A stretch of DNA of 64,000 nucleotides from CADCWK01 sp964244115 (GCA_964244115.1 CAXTHM010000010.1:5882-69881); one strand, 5' to 3'. Counted from the first letter of the stretch, positions 54,941-63,895 are shown. Program-made: numbers and translations. Notes: generated by a model from the letters alone, not told the origin.

Positions 54941-55486
54941 CTACTTGCCCTTGCCTGTCTTGCCGGCCTTGCGGCGAACGACTTCGCCTTCGTACCGGAT
55001 GCCCTTGCCCTTGTAGGGTTCGGGCGGACGCACGCGGCGAATCTGGGCCGCCTGCTCGCCGACGGCCTGCTTGTCGATGCCGGAGACGAGGATGCGGGTC
55101 GGGGTCTCGGTCGCGAACGTGATGCCTTCGGGCGGCTCCATCCGGACCGGATGCGAGTAACCGACGGTGAGAACGAGTGTCCTGCCGTCCATCGCCGAGC
55201 GGTAGCCGACGCCCTGGATGGCGAGGACCTTGGTGAAGCCGTCCGTCACACCGGTGACCATGTTGGCCAGCAGCGTCCGGGTCAGCCCGTGGATCGAGCG
55301 GTGCTGGCGCTCGTCGGACGGACGGACCACGGTCAGGGTGCCGTTCTCGCGGGCGAGGGTCATCTCCGGGTTGAACTGAGCCGACAGTTCACCCCTCGGG
55401 CCCTTGACCGTGACGGCGTTGTCCGCCTCGATCGTGATGGTGACGGACGTGGGGACCTCGATCGGGCGCTTGCCGATTCGGGACAT
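54941..55486 (-). CDS. rplF: 50S ribosomal protein L6
   Basis: A 181-residue L6: SRIGKRPIEVPTSVTITIEADNAVTVKGPRGELS and the conserved RVRPPEPYKGKGIRYEGEVVRRKAGKT near the C-terminus. Confidence 0.98.
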   Translation of the reverse strand: MSRIGKRPIEVPTSVTITIEADNAVTVKGPRGELSAQFNPEMTLARENGTLTVVRPSDERQHRSIHGLTRTLLANMVTGVTDGFTKVLAIQGVGYRSAMDGRTLVLTVGYSHPVRMEPPEGITFATETPTRILVSGIDKQAVGEQAAQIRRVRPPEPYKGKGIRYEGEVVRRKAGKTGKGK

Positions 55487-55578
55487 GGAACGTTACTCCC
55501 TGGCTTAAGGACCGCGGGCGGTGCCCGGACCGGTCGGTCAGCCGGTGATGGCCGGGAGATGCCCGGCCCCATCGCACC

Positions 55579-55977
55579 CTAGAAGACGGTGCAGATCACT
55601 TCGCCGCCGATACCCCGACGCCGGGCCTCGTAGCCAGTCATGACGCCCTGGGTCGTGCTGACCACGGCGATGCCGAGGCCGCTCCGAACACGCGGGAGCG
55701 CGTCCCGGCCGGAGTAGACCCGCAGGCCGGGCTTGCTCACCCGCTTGATCTCGCGGATGGCGTGCTTCTTGTCGGTCCCATAGCGGAGGTCGATCACTAG
55801 CTTGTCCTGGGGGGCCTGCGCCTCCACCCGGAATCCGCCGATGTAGCCTTCCTGCTCGAGGATCTTCGCGATCGCCACCAGGATCTTGGTGGACGGCATC
55901 GTCGTCTCGTTCTTGCGCGCCATGCCGGCGTTCCGGATGCGCGTCAGCATGTCGCTGATCGGGTCGCTGATACTCAC
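55579..55977 (-). CDS. rpsH: 30S ribosomal protein S8
   Basis: A 132-residue S8: SDPISDMLTRIRNAGMARKNETTMPSTKI and RVYSGRDALPRVRSGLGIAVVSTTQGVMTGYEARRRGIGGEVICTVF. I start at the GTG at 55977 (GGAG 9 nt upstream); a GTG five codons earlier lacks an RBS. In other bacteria S8 also represses the spc operon by binding mRNA near rplE. Confidence 0.97.
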   Translation of the reverse strand: MSISDPISDMLTRIRNAGMARKNETTMPSTKILVAIAKILEQEGYIGGFRVEAQAPQDKLVIDLRYGTDKKHAIREIKRVSKPGLRVYSGRDALPRVRSGLGIAVVSTTQGVMTGYEARRRGIGGEVICTVF

Positions 55978-56043
55978 TGGACTCGTCTCCACAGCGAACG
56001 ACCGGAACCCCGCCGACTCATGTCGGCGTCCGGCCGGTTCCGT

Positions 56044-56229
56044 CTAGAAACTGGACTTGGTCACGCCCGGCAACTGCCCGCGTGAGGCCATCTCGCGGAA
56101 GACGATCCGGCTGACGCCGAACTTCCGCATGTAGCCCCGGCTCCGGCCGGTCACCGCGCAGCGGTTGACCTGACGGGTCGAGAACTTGGGGGTCTTCTGG
56201 GACCGGACGATCTGGCTCTTCTTGGCCAT
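56044..56229 (-). CDS. rpsN: 30S ribosomal protein S14, short form without zinc cysteines
   Basis: A 61-residue S14, the length of the zinc-binding type. The C-terminal core RGYMRKFGVSRIVFREMASRGQLPGVTKSSF is clear. Of the four zinc cysteines (CxxC...CxxC), only the first is kept: RCAVTGRSRGYMRKFGVSRIVF has C, T, S and V at the four places. It is therefore a compact but zinc-free S14. Confidence 0.96.
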   Translation of the reverse strand: MAKKSQIVRSQKTPKFSTRQVNRCAVTGRSRGYMRKFGVSRIVFREMASRGQLPGVTKSSF

Positions 56230-56264
56230 ACTGGTGCTCCCTGATCGGCGCGTGGGCCGGTCGG

Positions 56265-56882
56265 TTACCGCTGACTGCGGGCGAACGGCATCCCGAGGAG
56301 GGTCAGCAGGCGGCGACCCTCCTCATCGTTCTGGGCGGTAGTGACGATGCTGATCTCGAGGCCGCGCGTCTTGTCGACCCGGTCATAGTCGATCTCCGGG
56401 AAGGCGAGCTGCTCGGTCAGACCGAGCGTGTAGTTGCCGCGGCCGTCGAACGAGTTCGGGTTGATGCCCCGGAAGTCGCGGATGCGCGGCAGCGTCAACG
56501 TGACGAGTCGGTCGAGGAACTCGTACATCCGCACGCCGCGAAGCGTGACCATGGCGCCGATCGGCATCCCCTCGCGGAGACGGAACGTCGCGATGGACTT
56601 CTTAGCGCGGGTGACGACGGGCTTCTGGCCGGTGATCGTCTGGAGATCACCGACCGCCGCGTCGATCGCCTTGGCGTTGGTGATCGACTCACCGAGCCCG
56701 ATGTTGAGGACGATCTTCTGGACCTTCGGCGCCTGAAGGGCGTTCCCGTAGCGGAACTCCTCGATCAGCGCCGGGACGATCTCGGCCTTGTAGCGGCTGA
56801 AGAGCCGGGGCTCACCGGTCGAGGCAAAGCTGTTGCTCTCGACGGCGAGGTCCTTTGGGCTCATGGTCGTAATGTCGCTCAT
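56265..56882 (-). CDS. rplE: 50S ribosomal protein L5
   Basis: A 205-residue L5: RYKAEIVPALIEEFRYGNALQAPKVQKIVLNIGLGE, then ITGQKPVVTRAKKSIATFRLREGMPIGAMVTLRG and LTEQLAFPEIDYDRVDKTRGLEISIVTTA. A 25-residue N-terminal extension is unusual. AGGAG lies 8 nt before the ATG. It binds 5S rRNA. Confidence 0.98.
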   Translation of the reverse strand: MSDITTMSPKDLAVESNSFASTGEPRLFSRYKAEIVPALIEEFRYGNALQAPKVQKIVLNIGLGESITNAKAIDAAVGDLQTITGQKPVVTRAKKSIATFRLREGMPIGAMVTLRGVRMYEFLDRLVTLTLPRIRDFRGINPNSFDGRGNYTLGLTEQLAFPEIDYDRVDKTRGLEISIVTTAQNDEEGRRLLTLLGMPFARSQR

Positions 56883-57047
56883 GATCCGAACTCCTGCTTT
56901 CCGATACCCGCTCGAGGTTTCCCGTTCGGGACCTGCGCCGGGTTCCGGGCGGATGCCCCTGGTCCGTCAACCGATCGTGACGCTCAGGGCCGCCCAATGC
57001 TGTCGAATGAATCAGATGGAGGCGACCTGTCGGCCGCCACGCGCGAA

Positions 57048-57368
57048 CTAGTCGACCCGTGGCGACGCGATGGTCTCGCCCGTCTTCTTGTTGAAGCGCT
57101 CGTTCTTGCCCTCGGCGTTCTTGCGAACCCCGACCTTGGCGGGCTGTCCTCCGACCAGGAGCCGGACGTTCGAGACGTGAAGCGGGGCTTCGATCTCGAT
57201 GATGCCGGCCTGGCGGGCGCGTCCTCGCTTGACATGCTTCTTGACGATGTTGACGCCTTCGATCACGACGCGGTCGCGCTCGGCGATCGTCAGCCGCACC
57301 CGGCCCTTGAGGCCCTTGTTGCGACCGCTCATCACCTCGACCTCGTCACCGGTACGGATCTTTCGCAT
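57048..57368 (-). CDS. rplX: 50S ribosomal protein L24
   Basis: A 106-residue L24 with the KOW motif: KIRTGDEVEVMSGRNKGLKGRV, then VIEGVNIVKKHVKRG and IEIEAPLHVSNVRLL. The ATG shares its last base with the rplN stop (TAATG). Confidence 0.98.
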   Translation of the reverse strand: MRKIRTGDEVEVMSGRNKGLKGRVRLTIAERDRVVIEGVNIVKKHVKRGRARQAGIIEIEAPLHVSNVRLLVGGQPAKVGVRKNAEGKNERFNKKTGETIASPRVD

Positions 57369-57736
57369 TAGAGCACCTCTGGAGCGAGGGAGACGATCCG
57401 CATGAACTGGCGCTCGCGGAGTTCCCGGCCGACCGGCCCGAAGATTCGGGTGCCGCGCGGGTTGCCCTGAAGGTTGATCAGGACCGCGGCATTCTCGTCG
57501 AACGTGATGTGGCTGCCATCGCGGCGGCCGTACTCATCGGCGACGCGGACGATGACGGCGCGGACGACGTCACCCTTCTTGACCGCCGAGTTCGGCTGGG
57601 CCTGCTTGACCGACGCGATGATGATGTCGCCAACACTGCCGTACTTACGGGCCGACCCGCCGAGCACGCGGATGCACATGATCTCGCGCGCTCCGCTGTT
57701 GTCGGCGACCCGAAGACGCGTCTGTTGCTGAATCAC
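57368..57736 (-). CDS. rplN: 50S ribosomal protein L14
   Basis: A 122-residue L14: IQQQTRLRVADNSGAREIMCIRVLGGS, GDIIIASVKQAQPNSAVKKGDVVRAVIVR and GTRIFGPVGRELRERQFMRIVSLAPEVL. The start is GTG with GGGGAG 9 nt upstream. Confidence 0.98.
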   Translation of the reverse strand: MIQQQTRLRVADNSGAREIMCIRVLGGSARKYGSVGDIIIASVKQAQPNSAVKKGDVVRAVIVRVADEYGRRDGSHITFDENAAVLINLQGNPRGTRIFGPVGRELRERQFMRIVSLAPEVL

Positions 57737-57750
57737 TGTTCCGTTCTCCC

Positions 57751-58050
57751 CTAGACCCTGACGGCCCGCTGGACGACCTCGCGGACCACCCAGCGCTTGT
57801 TGCGGGACAACGGCCGGCACTCTTCGATGCGGACGAGGTCACCTTCGAGGCAGTCGTTCTGCTCGTCGTGCGCGAAGAACTTCGACGTCCGGGTGATCCG
57901 CTTCTTGTAGATCGGGTGGCGGCGAACGAAGTCGACGCCGACCACGACGGTCTTGTCCATCTTGTTGCTGAGCACGCGGCCGACCTTCATCAGGCGAGCA
58001 TCCTGCTCGCGCTGCTTGGTTTCGGCGGCGGTGTGAGTTCCCTCACTCAT
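57751..58050 (-). CDS. rpsQ: 30S ribosomal protein S17
   Basis: A 99-residue S17: KVGRVLSNKMDKTVVVGVDFVRRHPIYKKRITRTSKFFAHDEQNDCLEGD and RIEECRPLSRNKRWVVREVV. A 20-residue polar N-terminal leader is present. Confidence 0.98.
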   Translation of the reverse strand: MSEGTHTAAETKQREQDARLMKVGRVLSNKMDKTVVVGVDFVRRHPIYKKRITRTSKFFAHDEQNDCLEGDLVRIEECRPLSRNKRWVVREVVQRAVRV

Positions 58051-58107
58051 CTTGACCAGTACCTCGCTTGGCGTGACCCGAAGGCCCCGCCCGTGATCGC
58101 CGCTCGA

Positions 58108-58401
58108 CTAGCTGCGACCGCTCCCGACGCGCTGGCGGCGGGGCTGATGGACCGGAGTCCGCTGGTGCGACCGGCGGCGACCCGGGAGGGGCTTCCCAGC
58201 CGCAACGGCCTCAGCCATCCGACGCTCCGTCAGGATCGTGTGGACCTGAGCGACCGTGCGCCGGAGCTTCCGGATCTCGGACGTGTTGGTCAGCTTGCCG
58301 ACCGCGTCGTCGAAGCGGAGCTCGCGCCAGCGGCCGTGGGCCAGGTCGAGCTGCTCGTTGAGTGCGGCATCGTCCATCTGGCGAAGATCGGCTGGGTTCA
58401 T
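58108..58401 (-). CDS. rpmC: 50S ribosomal protein L29, extended
   Basis: A 97-residue L29 against a usual 60-70. NPADLRQMDDAALNEQLDLAHGRWRELRFDDAVGKLTNTSEIRKLRRTVAQVHTIL is the family domain. The last about 30 residues are Arg/Pro/Gly-rich. The ATG overlaps the rplP stop (ATGA). Confidence 0.95.
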   Translation of the reverse strand: MNPADLRQMDDAALNEQLDLAHGRWRELRFDDAVGKLTNTSEIRKLRRTVAQVHTILTERRMAEAVAAGKPLPGRRRSHQRTPVHQPRRQRVGSGRS

Positions 58402-58898
58402 GCGTGCACCTCTTCGACCTGCGTCTCGGCGGCCTCGGCGTTCTGGGCCGCCTCGAGCTTCGAGAGGGCCTCTGCGGCGTGGAGACCCGGGGTGTCGCGG
58501 ATGATCGTCTGGCAGGCCATCGGCATCTTCATCCCGGCGCGGCGCAACGCCTCCTTGGCGCGCTCCTCCGAGACACCGGCCAGCTCGAACATGATCCGGC
58601 CCGGCTTCACGACGGCGACCCAGTACTCGACGCTGCCCTTACCGGAACCCATCCGGACCTCGGCGGGCTTGTGCGTGACCGGCTTGTCCGGGAAGATCCG
58701 GATCCAGACCTTGCCGCCTCGCTTCAGGTAGTTGGTGATCGCTCGGCGCGCCGATTCGATCTGCCGTGAACTGACCCAGGCCGGCTCGACAGCCTGCAAC
58801 GCGAAGTCCCCGAAGGTGATGGTCGAGCCACGGTATGCCTTGCCCGGCATACGGCCCTTGTGCATCTTTCGGTACTTCGTCCGCTTCGGCATCAACAT
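58398..58898 (-). CDS. rplP: 50S ribosomal protein L16
   Basis: A 166-residue L16: MPKRTKYRKMHKGRMPGKAYRGSTITFGDFALQAVEPAWVSSRQIESARRAITNYLKRGGKVWIRIFPDKPVTHKPAEVRMGSGKGSVEYWVAVVKPGRIMFEL (quoted in order, all core). The C-terminal 25 residues are Ala/Glu-rich. GAGGAG precedes the first ATG. Confidence 0.98.
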   Translation of the reverse strand: MLMPKRTKYRKMHKGRMPGKAYRGSTITFGDFALQAVEPAWVSSRQIESARRAITNYLKRGGKVWIRIFPDKPVTHKPAEVRMGSGKGSVEYWVAVVKPGRIMFELAGVSEERAKEALRRAGMKMPMACQTIIRDTPGLHAAEALSKLEAAQNAEAAETQVEEVHA

Positions 58899-58981
58899 GC
58901 GGACGTCTCCTCACACTATCCGCTGACCGTTACTGACCGCCCTCGGCGACCGGCACTTGGATCAGCGGCACGAACGGACGA

Positions 58982-59668
58982 TTAGTCGGCACTGATCGAA
59001 GCGGGTTCCGCTCCGACCGTGTTCAGCGCGACGCGACGCTTGGTCGGCATCTTGTCGCCCTTGTAGACCCAGACCTTCACGCCGATCTGGCCGTAGGTCG
59101 TGTGGGCATGGACGACAGCGAAGTCGATGTCGGCGCGCAGGGTGTGCAGCGGGACCCGGCCATCCATCTCCGTCTGCGTGCGGGACATCTCGGCACCACC
59201 GAGACGGCCACTGAGGCGGATCTTGATGCCCTTGGCGTTGCGCCGCATCGCCTGCTGGACGGCGTGCTTCATCGCCCGGCGGTACGAGACGCGGCGCGTC
59301 AACTGCTCGGCGATGCTCTCGGCCACCAGGTGCGCGTCGATCTCGGGGATCTTGATCTCCTCGATCTTGAGATGGACCTTCTTGCCCACCTCCTGCTCGA
59401 GCATCTGGCGGATCCGCTCGACGTTGGCGCCCTGCTTGCCGATCACGATGCCCGGCTTGGACGTGTTGAGCGTCACGTCCACGCGGTTGGCGGAACGCTC
59501 CAGCTCGACCCGGGAGATCCCGGCGCGGGACAGCTCACGCAGCACCAGCCGCCGGATCTTGATGTCCTCGTGGAGCAGTTCCGTGTAGTTGCGCTCGGCG
59601 AACCACTTGGACTCCCACTCACTGGAGATGCCAAGACGGAACCCGATCGGGTTTACCTTGCGTCCCAT
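58982..59668 (-). CDS. rpsC: 30S ribosomal protein S3
   Basis: A 228-residue S3: GRKVNPIGFRLGISSEWESKWFAERNYTELLHEDIKIRRL, KH domain with GIVIGKQGANVERIRQML, and the C-domain RRVSYRRAMKHAVQQAMRRNAKGIKIRLSGRLGGAEMSR. The start overlaps the rplV stop (TAATG). Confidence 0.98.
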   Translation of the reverse strand: MGRKVNPIGFRLGISSEWESKWFAERNYTELLHEDIKIRRLVLRELSRAGISRVELERSANRVDVTLNTSKPGIVIGKQGANVERIRQMLEQEVGKKVHLKIEEIKIPEIDAHLVAESIAEQLTRRVSYRRAMKHAVQQAMRRNAKGIKIRLSGRLGGAEMSRTQTEMDGRVPLHTLRADIDFAVVHAHTTYGQIGVKVWVYKGDKMPTKRRVALNTVGAEPASISAD

Positions 59669-60012
59669 TACAACCTGCCCTCCCGGTTCTCGGCGATGAC
59701 GGTGATGTGGCAGGTTCGGCGCTGGATGCGCCCGACCCGACCACGCGAGCGCGGCTTGAAGCGGCGCAGGCTCTGCCCCTCATCGGCATAGATGGCCTTG
59801 ATCCAGAGCGTCTCCGGGTCGAGGTCGTAGTTGTTCTCGGCATTCGCGGAGACCGAGCGGAGCAACTGCTCCACCATCTCGGCACTCTTGTTCGGCAGGA
59901 ACTTGGCGATCGCCATCGCGTCCGAGACCCTGCGGCCCCGGACGGCGTCCAGCACCAGTCGCGCCTTGAACGGCGAGACCCGGGCGGACTGCAGACTCGC
60001 GGTCACTTCCAT
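59668..60012 (-). CDS. rplV: 50S ribosomal protein L22
   Basis: A 114-residue L22: SARVSPFKARLVLDAVRGRRVSDAMAIAKFLPNKSAEMVEQLLRS and the exit-tunnel loop near RFKPRSRGRVGRIQRRTCHITVIA. Confidence 0.98.
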   Translation of the reverse strand: MEVTASLQSARVSPFKARLVLDAVRGRRVSDAMAIAKFLPNKSAEMVEQLLRSVSANAENNYDLDPETLWIKAIYADEGQSLRRFKPRSRGRVGRIQRRTCHITVIAENREGRL

Positions 60013-60069
60013 TGGAGTTCTCTCCTCGTCCGGTCCGAGAGCCCACTGCTGGGCGGGACCGCGACGGCG

Positions 60070-60351
60070 CTACCGGCGCGAACGCCGATCGGCATCCTTG
60101 CCGTGACCGCGGTAGGTGCGGGTCGGCGCGAACTCGCCCAGCTTGTGCCCTACCATCGGCTCGGAAACGTAGACCGGCACATGCTGCCGGCCGTTGTGAA
60201 CGGCCACCGTGTGTCCAACCATGCCCGGAAAGATCGTGGACGCGCGCGCCCAGGTGCGAAGAACCTTGCGCTCATTGGCGCTGTTCATCCGCTCGATCTT
60301 GATCAGGAGCTTGGCGTCGATGTACGGCCCCTTCTTGGATGACCTACCCAT
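60070..60351 (-). CDS. rpsS: 30S ribosomal protein S19
   Basis: A 93-residue S19: GRSSKKGPYIDAKLLIKIERMN, RASTIFPGMVGHTVAVHNGRQHVPVYVSEPMVGHKLGEFAPTRTYRGH. Standard length and place. Confidence 0.98.
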   Translation of the reverse strand: MGRSSKKGPYIDAKLLIKIERMNSANERKVLRTWARASTIFPGMVGHTVAVHNGRQHVPVYVSEPMVGHKLGEFAPTRTYRGHGKDADRRSRR

Positions 60352-60454
60352 TCGCGTCCCTCGTGTCCTGTGCTGTCGACATCGCCCGATCGGATCCGGT
60401 CACGTTAACCGCCAGTCGGACCACCACCCCGAAGGGCGATGGTCCTCGGCGGGA

Positions 60455-61297
60455 TTAGCGCCGGCGGCCACTCTGGCGGGTCGGACGCTTGCGGACGATC
60501 ATGCTGTCCGTCCGCTTGTTGTTGCGCGTCTTGCCGAAGGCCGACTTGCCCCACTTCGTCTTCGGGTTCATACCGATCGGGGCCTTGCCCTCACCACCAC
60601 CGTGCGGGTGGTCGCGGGGGTTCATCACCGAGCCGCGGACCGTCGGCCGCTTGCCCATGTGACGTGAGCGACCGGCCTTGCCGATCTCGATGTTCTCGTG
60701 ATCGACGTTGCCGACCTGGCCGAGGGTCGCCATGCACTCCAGGAGCACGAGGCGGACCTCACCGGACGGCATCCGGACCTGGGCGTACCGCTCTGACTTC
60801 GCCATCAGCTGGGCCGAGTTGCCCGCCGAGCGGACCATCTGGCCGCCCTTTCCGGGGCGAAGCTCGATGTTGTGGATCTGCGTCCCCTGGGGGATGTTCC
60901 GAAGCGGCAGGGCGTTGCCCGTCCGGATCGGTGCGTCAGGGCCGGAGACGACTGTGTCGCCCACCTTCACGCCGAGCGGCGCGAGGATGTAGCGCTTCTC
61001 GCCGTCCACATAGAACAGGAGGGCGATCCGCGCGGAGCGGTTGGGGTCGTATTCGATCGCCGCGACCTTGGCCGGGATCCCGGTCTTGTTGCGACGGAAG
61101 TCGATGATCCGGTAGTGGCGCTTGGCGCCGCCGCCCTGATGCCGCGTGGTGATCCGGCCGCGGTTGTTGCGACCGGCGGCGTTCTTCATCGGCGAGAGCA
61201 GGCTCTTCTCCGGCTCGGTCTTGGTGATCTCCGAGAACGTGCTGACGCTCATCGAGCGGCGCCCGGGGGAGGTCGGCTTGTACTTCCGAATCGGCAT
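60455..61297 (-). CDS. rplB: 50S ribosomal protein L2
   Basis: A 280-residue L2: KYKPTSPGRRSMSV, GRNNRGRITTRHQGGGAKRHYR, and the peptidyl-transferase-associated region RGSVMNPRDHPHGGGEGKAPIG. GAGGAGG precedes the ATG. Confidence 0.98.
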   Translation of the reverse strand: MPIRKYKPTSPGRRSMSVSTFSEITKTEPEKSLLSPMKNAAGRNNRGRITTRHQGGGAKRHYRIIDFRRNKTGIPAKVAAIEYDPNRSARIALLFYVDGEKRYILAPLGVKVGDTVVSGPDAPIRTGNALPLRNIPQGTQIHNIELRPGKGGQMVRSAGNSAQLMAKSERYAQVRMPSGEVRLVLLECMATLGQVGNVDHENIEIGKAGRSRHMGKRPTVRGSVMNPRDHPHGGGEGKAPIGMNPKTKWGKSAFGKTRNNKRTDSMIVRKRPTRQSGRRR

Positions 61298-61369
61298 CGC
61301 AATTCCTCCTCGTCGCCCGGTCCGCTCAGGGGGTCGAGACCCACCAGAGCCGTGCCGGGCGCTGGTGCG

Positions 61370-61675
61370 CTAGAGCTGGAAGGGATCCAGCGTCTGGCCC
61401 GGGGCCAGGCTCACGTAGGCCTTCTTGAACTTGCCCGAGGTGCCCTCGACCCGACCGCGTCCGCGACGGATGCCGCGGGACTTGATCTTCGGCTTCCGGT
61501 TCAGCGTATTGACCGCCGTCACCTTGACCTTGAAGAGTTCCTCGACAGCCTGCCGGATCTGGATCTTGTTCGCGTCCGGGTGCACCTCGAAGGTGTACTG
61601 GCCGCGAAGCATGACCATCGTGTTCTTCTCGGTGATGATCGGACGTCGCAGGACGTCCTCCATGCGCAAACCCAT
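61370..61675 (-). CDS. rplW: 50S ribosomal protein L23
   Basis: A 101-residue L23: EDVLRRPIITEKNTMVMLRGQYTFEVHPDANKIQIRQAVEELFKVKVTAVNTLNRKPK. It lines the exit of the protein tunnel. The ATG at 61675 follows the rplD stop by 2 nt. Confidence 0.98.
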   Translation of the reverse strand: MGLRMEDVLRRPIITEKNTMVMLRGQYTFEVHPDANKIQIRQAVEELFKVKVTAVNTLNRKPKIKSRGIRRGRGRVEGTSGKFKKAYVSLAPGQTLDPFQL

Positions 61676-61677
61676 GG

Positions 61678-62439
61678 CTACTCGGCCTCCGCGGCAGCCG
61701 CGGTCGCGACACTGCCCTTGTTCGCGATCCGCGCGAGCGCGAACTTCTGCCGGTAGGCGAGCCGCTCGAGGCGAGCCTTGCGGAAGACGCCCGGCGTCCG
61801 GCGGGGACCCTCGAGCGCGAGCCAACCGTCGATGACGGGCAGGGCCTCCTCGAGGATCAGCAACTGCTCGTACTTGAGCACGTCCCGGACGTTGATGAGC
61901 GGCGCGATGATCACCTTGACGTCAGCGAGGTTGCTGGCGGCACGGTAGATCGACTCGAACCCCTCCTTGGCCGGAACGACGATCAGCGTCGAGCGCACGG
62001 TCGGGAAGGCCGTCCGGAACGCCTTCATCGCCTTGGTCTTGCCTTCCAGCCCGGAGAGGTCGCGAACGATCGTGAGTCGCTCGTCGATCACCTTGGCGGA
62101 CAGGGCGGAACGCACCGCGAGGCGGCGCATCTTGCGCGGGAGGGACTGCGTGTACTTCCGGGGATGGGGTCCCCAGACGACACCGCCGCCCTTCCACTGT
62201 GGGGATCGGGTCGAACCCTGACGGGCGCGGCCGGTTCCCTTCTGACGGTATGGCTTGCGCCCACCACCGCGGACTTCGCCGCGGGTCTTGGTGTCGTGCG
62301 TTCCCAGCCGCGCGTTGGCGAGCTGGCGCAGCAGCGCCTGGTGCATGACCGCGATATTCGGCTCGATGGCCCAGACGGTGTCGTCAAGCTCGGCCTGAGC
62401 GACGACCGCGCCCGCGGTGCTGTAGATATCGGCCTGCAT
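61678..62439 (-). CDS. rplD: 50S ribosomal protein L4
   Basis: A 253-residue L4: HQALLRQLANARLGTHDTKTRGEVRGGGRKPYRQKGTGRARQGSTRSPQWKGGGVVWGPHPR, then KMRRLAVRSALSAK. About 45 residues longer than usual at the C-terminus, which ends Ala/Glu-rich. In E. coli L4 represses the S10 operon; whether it does so here is unknown. Confidence 0.98.
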   Translation of the reverse strand: MQADIYSTAGAVVAQAELDDTVWAIEPNIAVMHQALLRQLANARLGTHDTKTRGEVRGGGRKPYRQKGTGRARQGSTRSPQWKGGGVVWGPHPRKYTQSLPRKMRRLAVRSALSAKVIDERLTIVRDLSGLEGKTKAMKAFRTAFPTVRSTLIVVPAKEGFESIYRAASNLADVKVIIAPLINVRDVLKYEQLLILEEALPVIDGWLALEGPRRTPGVFRKARLERLAYRQKFALARIANKGSVATAAAAEAE

Positions 62440-62509
62440 CGGTCCGGTTACTCCTCGAACAACGTCGCGACGACTCCCGCATCGGCGAATGCCAGCGGCG
62501 CTCGCCCGA

Positions 62510-63133
62510 CTACTTCTTCACCGCTCGCCGGATGATCAGCTCGCCGTTCCGCGGACCCGGCACCGAGCCCTTGATCAGGAGCAGGTTGCGCTCCGTATCG
62601 ACCCGGATGACCTCGAGGTTCTGGACGGTGACGGTCTCATGGCCCATGTGACCGGGGCCACGCATCCCCTTGAAGACGCGACCCGGAGTCGCCGAAGCGC
62701 CGATCGAGCCGACGGCACGATGGCGGTCGGACTGACCGTGGGTCTTGGGGCCACCGGCGAAGCCGTGCCGCTTGACGCCACCCTGGAAGCCGCGCCCCTT
62801 GGAGGTGCCGGTGATGTCGACGATCTCGCCGTTGGCGAAGGCGTCGGCCGTGATCACTTCCCCGACCGGGTGGTCGGCGATGCTATCGGCCTTCACTTCG
62901 CGCAGCACGCGAGACATGTAACCGCTCTCGCGGCGCTGGCCCTGCTCGGGGCGATTCAGACGCTTGGAGATACCGAAACCAAGCTGAACCGCCTCGTAGC
63001 CGTCCTTCTCCATCGTCCGCAACTGCGTGACGACGCAGGGACCGGTCTCGACGACTGTCACGGGATAGACAACCCCGTTATCGTCGAAGACCTGGGTCAT
63101 CCCGAGCTTCCGCCCGATCAACCCCTGAATCAT
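62510..63133 (-). CDS. rplC: 50S ribosomal protein L3
   Basis: A 207-residue L3: GLIGRKLGMTQVFDDNGVVYPVTVVETGPC, GTSKGRGFQGGVKRHGFAGGPKTHGQSDRHRAVGSIGASATPGRVFKGMRGPGHMG. AGGAGAG precedes the ATG. Confidence 0.98.
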   Translation of the reverse strand: MIQGLIGRKLGMTQVFDDNGVVYPVTVVETGPCVVTQLRTMEKDGYEAVQLGFGISKRLNRPEQGQRRESGYMSRVLREVKADSIADHPVGEVITADAFANGEIVDITGTSKGRGFQGGVKRHGFAGGPKTHGQSDRHRAVGSIGASATPGRVFKGMRGPGHMGHETVTVQNLEVIRVDTERNLLLIKGSVPGPRNGELIIRRAVKK

Positions 63134-63362
63134 TGGCTCTCTCCTGGCTCACTCCGGAGCCGCTGCGGAAGCGGAGGCAGCCCTCGGGCCGACTCCACAT
63201 CAGAGCGTGACTGGCGCCCGTCGCGCCACGATACCCGTTCCCGTTGCCCGTGATGGGCACCTGACCAGCCATCGGTGATCGGCGCGGACCCACATGTCCT
63301 GCGGGCTCCGGCGCCGACGGCCGGTGGCTTCCCAGCGATTGGGAAGATGATGAGAGAGACGT
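63134..63362 (-). other. rpsJ-rplC spacer
   Basis: A 229-nt gap, wide for this operon. It contains a 7-bp hairpin CTTCCCA/TGGGAAG (63328-63346) just after the rpsJ stop and no gene. It may hold a processing or regulatory site. Confidence 0.4.
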
Positions 63363-63683
63363 CTAGAGCTTGATCTCGATGTCGACGCCGGCCGGCAGGT
63401 TGAGCCGCATCAGCGCCCGGATCGTGTTGGGGCTCGGCTCGAGGACATCGATCAGCCGCTTGTGCGTGCGGATCTCGAACTGCTCCTGCGAGTCCTTGTC
63501 GATGAACGGCGACCGGATCACGCAGAACTTTTCGATCCGGGTCGGGAGCGGAACCGGGCCCGCAACCTTGGCGCCCGTCGACTCGGCGGTCTCGACGATC
63601 CGGGCAGCGGACTGGTCGAGGATCGCGTGTTCGAATGCCTTGAGCCGGATACGGATACGCTGCGTCTGCTTGCGTGCGACCAT
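63363..63683 (-). CDS. rpsJ: 30S ribosomal protein S10
   Basis: A 106-residue S10: QRIRIRLKAFEHAILDQSAARIVETAESTGAKVAGPVPLPTRIEKFCVIRSPFIDKDSQEQFEIRTHKRLIDVL. It opens the S10 gene group and also serves in transcription antitermination with NusB. The gene starts 265 nt after tuf. Confidence 0.98.
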   Translation of the reverse strand: MVARKQTQRIRIRLKAFEHAILDQSAARIVETAESTGAKVAGPVPLPTRIEKFCVIRSPFIDKDSQEQFEIRTHKRLIDVLEPSPNTIRALMRLNLPAGVDIEIKL

Positions 63684-63757
63684 CGGTCAGCCTCTCTCTT
63701 TGTCAACGTCCGCCCCACATCGGAGTGGGCCGCCGGAGTGATCGGGAACAGTTCACA

Positions 63758-63789
63758 GCAACGGGGCCGGCGGCAAAGCCGACCCCGTT
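63758..63789. promoter_or_regulatory. Hairpin in rpsJ leader
   Basis: AACGGGG/CCCCGTT with an inner CGGC/GCCG separated by one mismatch, 75 nt before rpsJ. Its place in the leader is where S10-operon control structures occur in other bacteria. Confidence 0.35.
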
Positions 63790-63835
63790 GATCGCACAGC
63801 ACGGCACGACACCGCACTTGCTCGGGCAGTCACGG

Positions 63836-63864
63836 AGTTTAGCGCATTCCACCATCCCTGACCA
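63836..63864 (-). promoter_or_regulatory. Weak candidate promoter of the S10 gene group
   Basis: TGGTCA (63864-63859), 17 nt, TAAACT (63841-63836) on the minus strand, between the tuf terminator and rpsJ. Confidence 0.35.
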
Positions 63865-63895
63865 GTCGGCCAGAACGATGATGGGCCTGACACAC

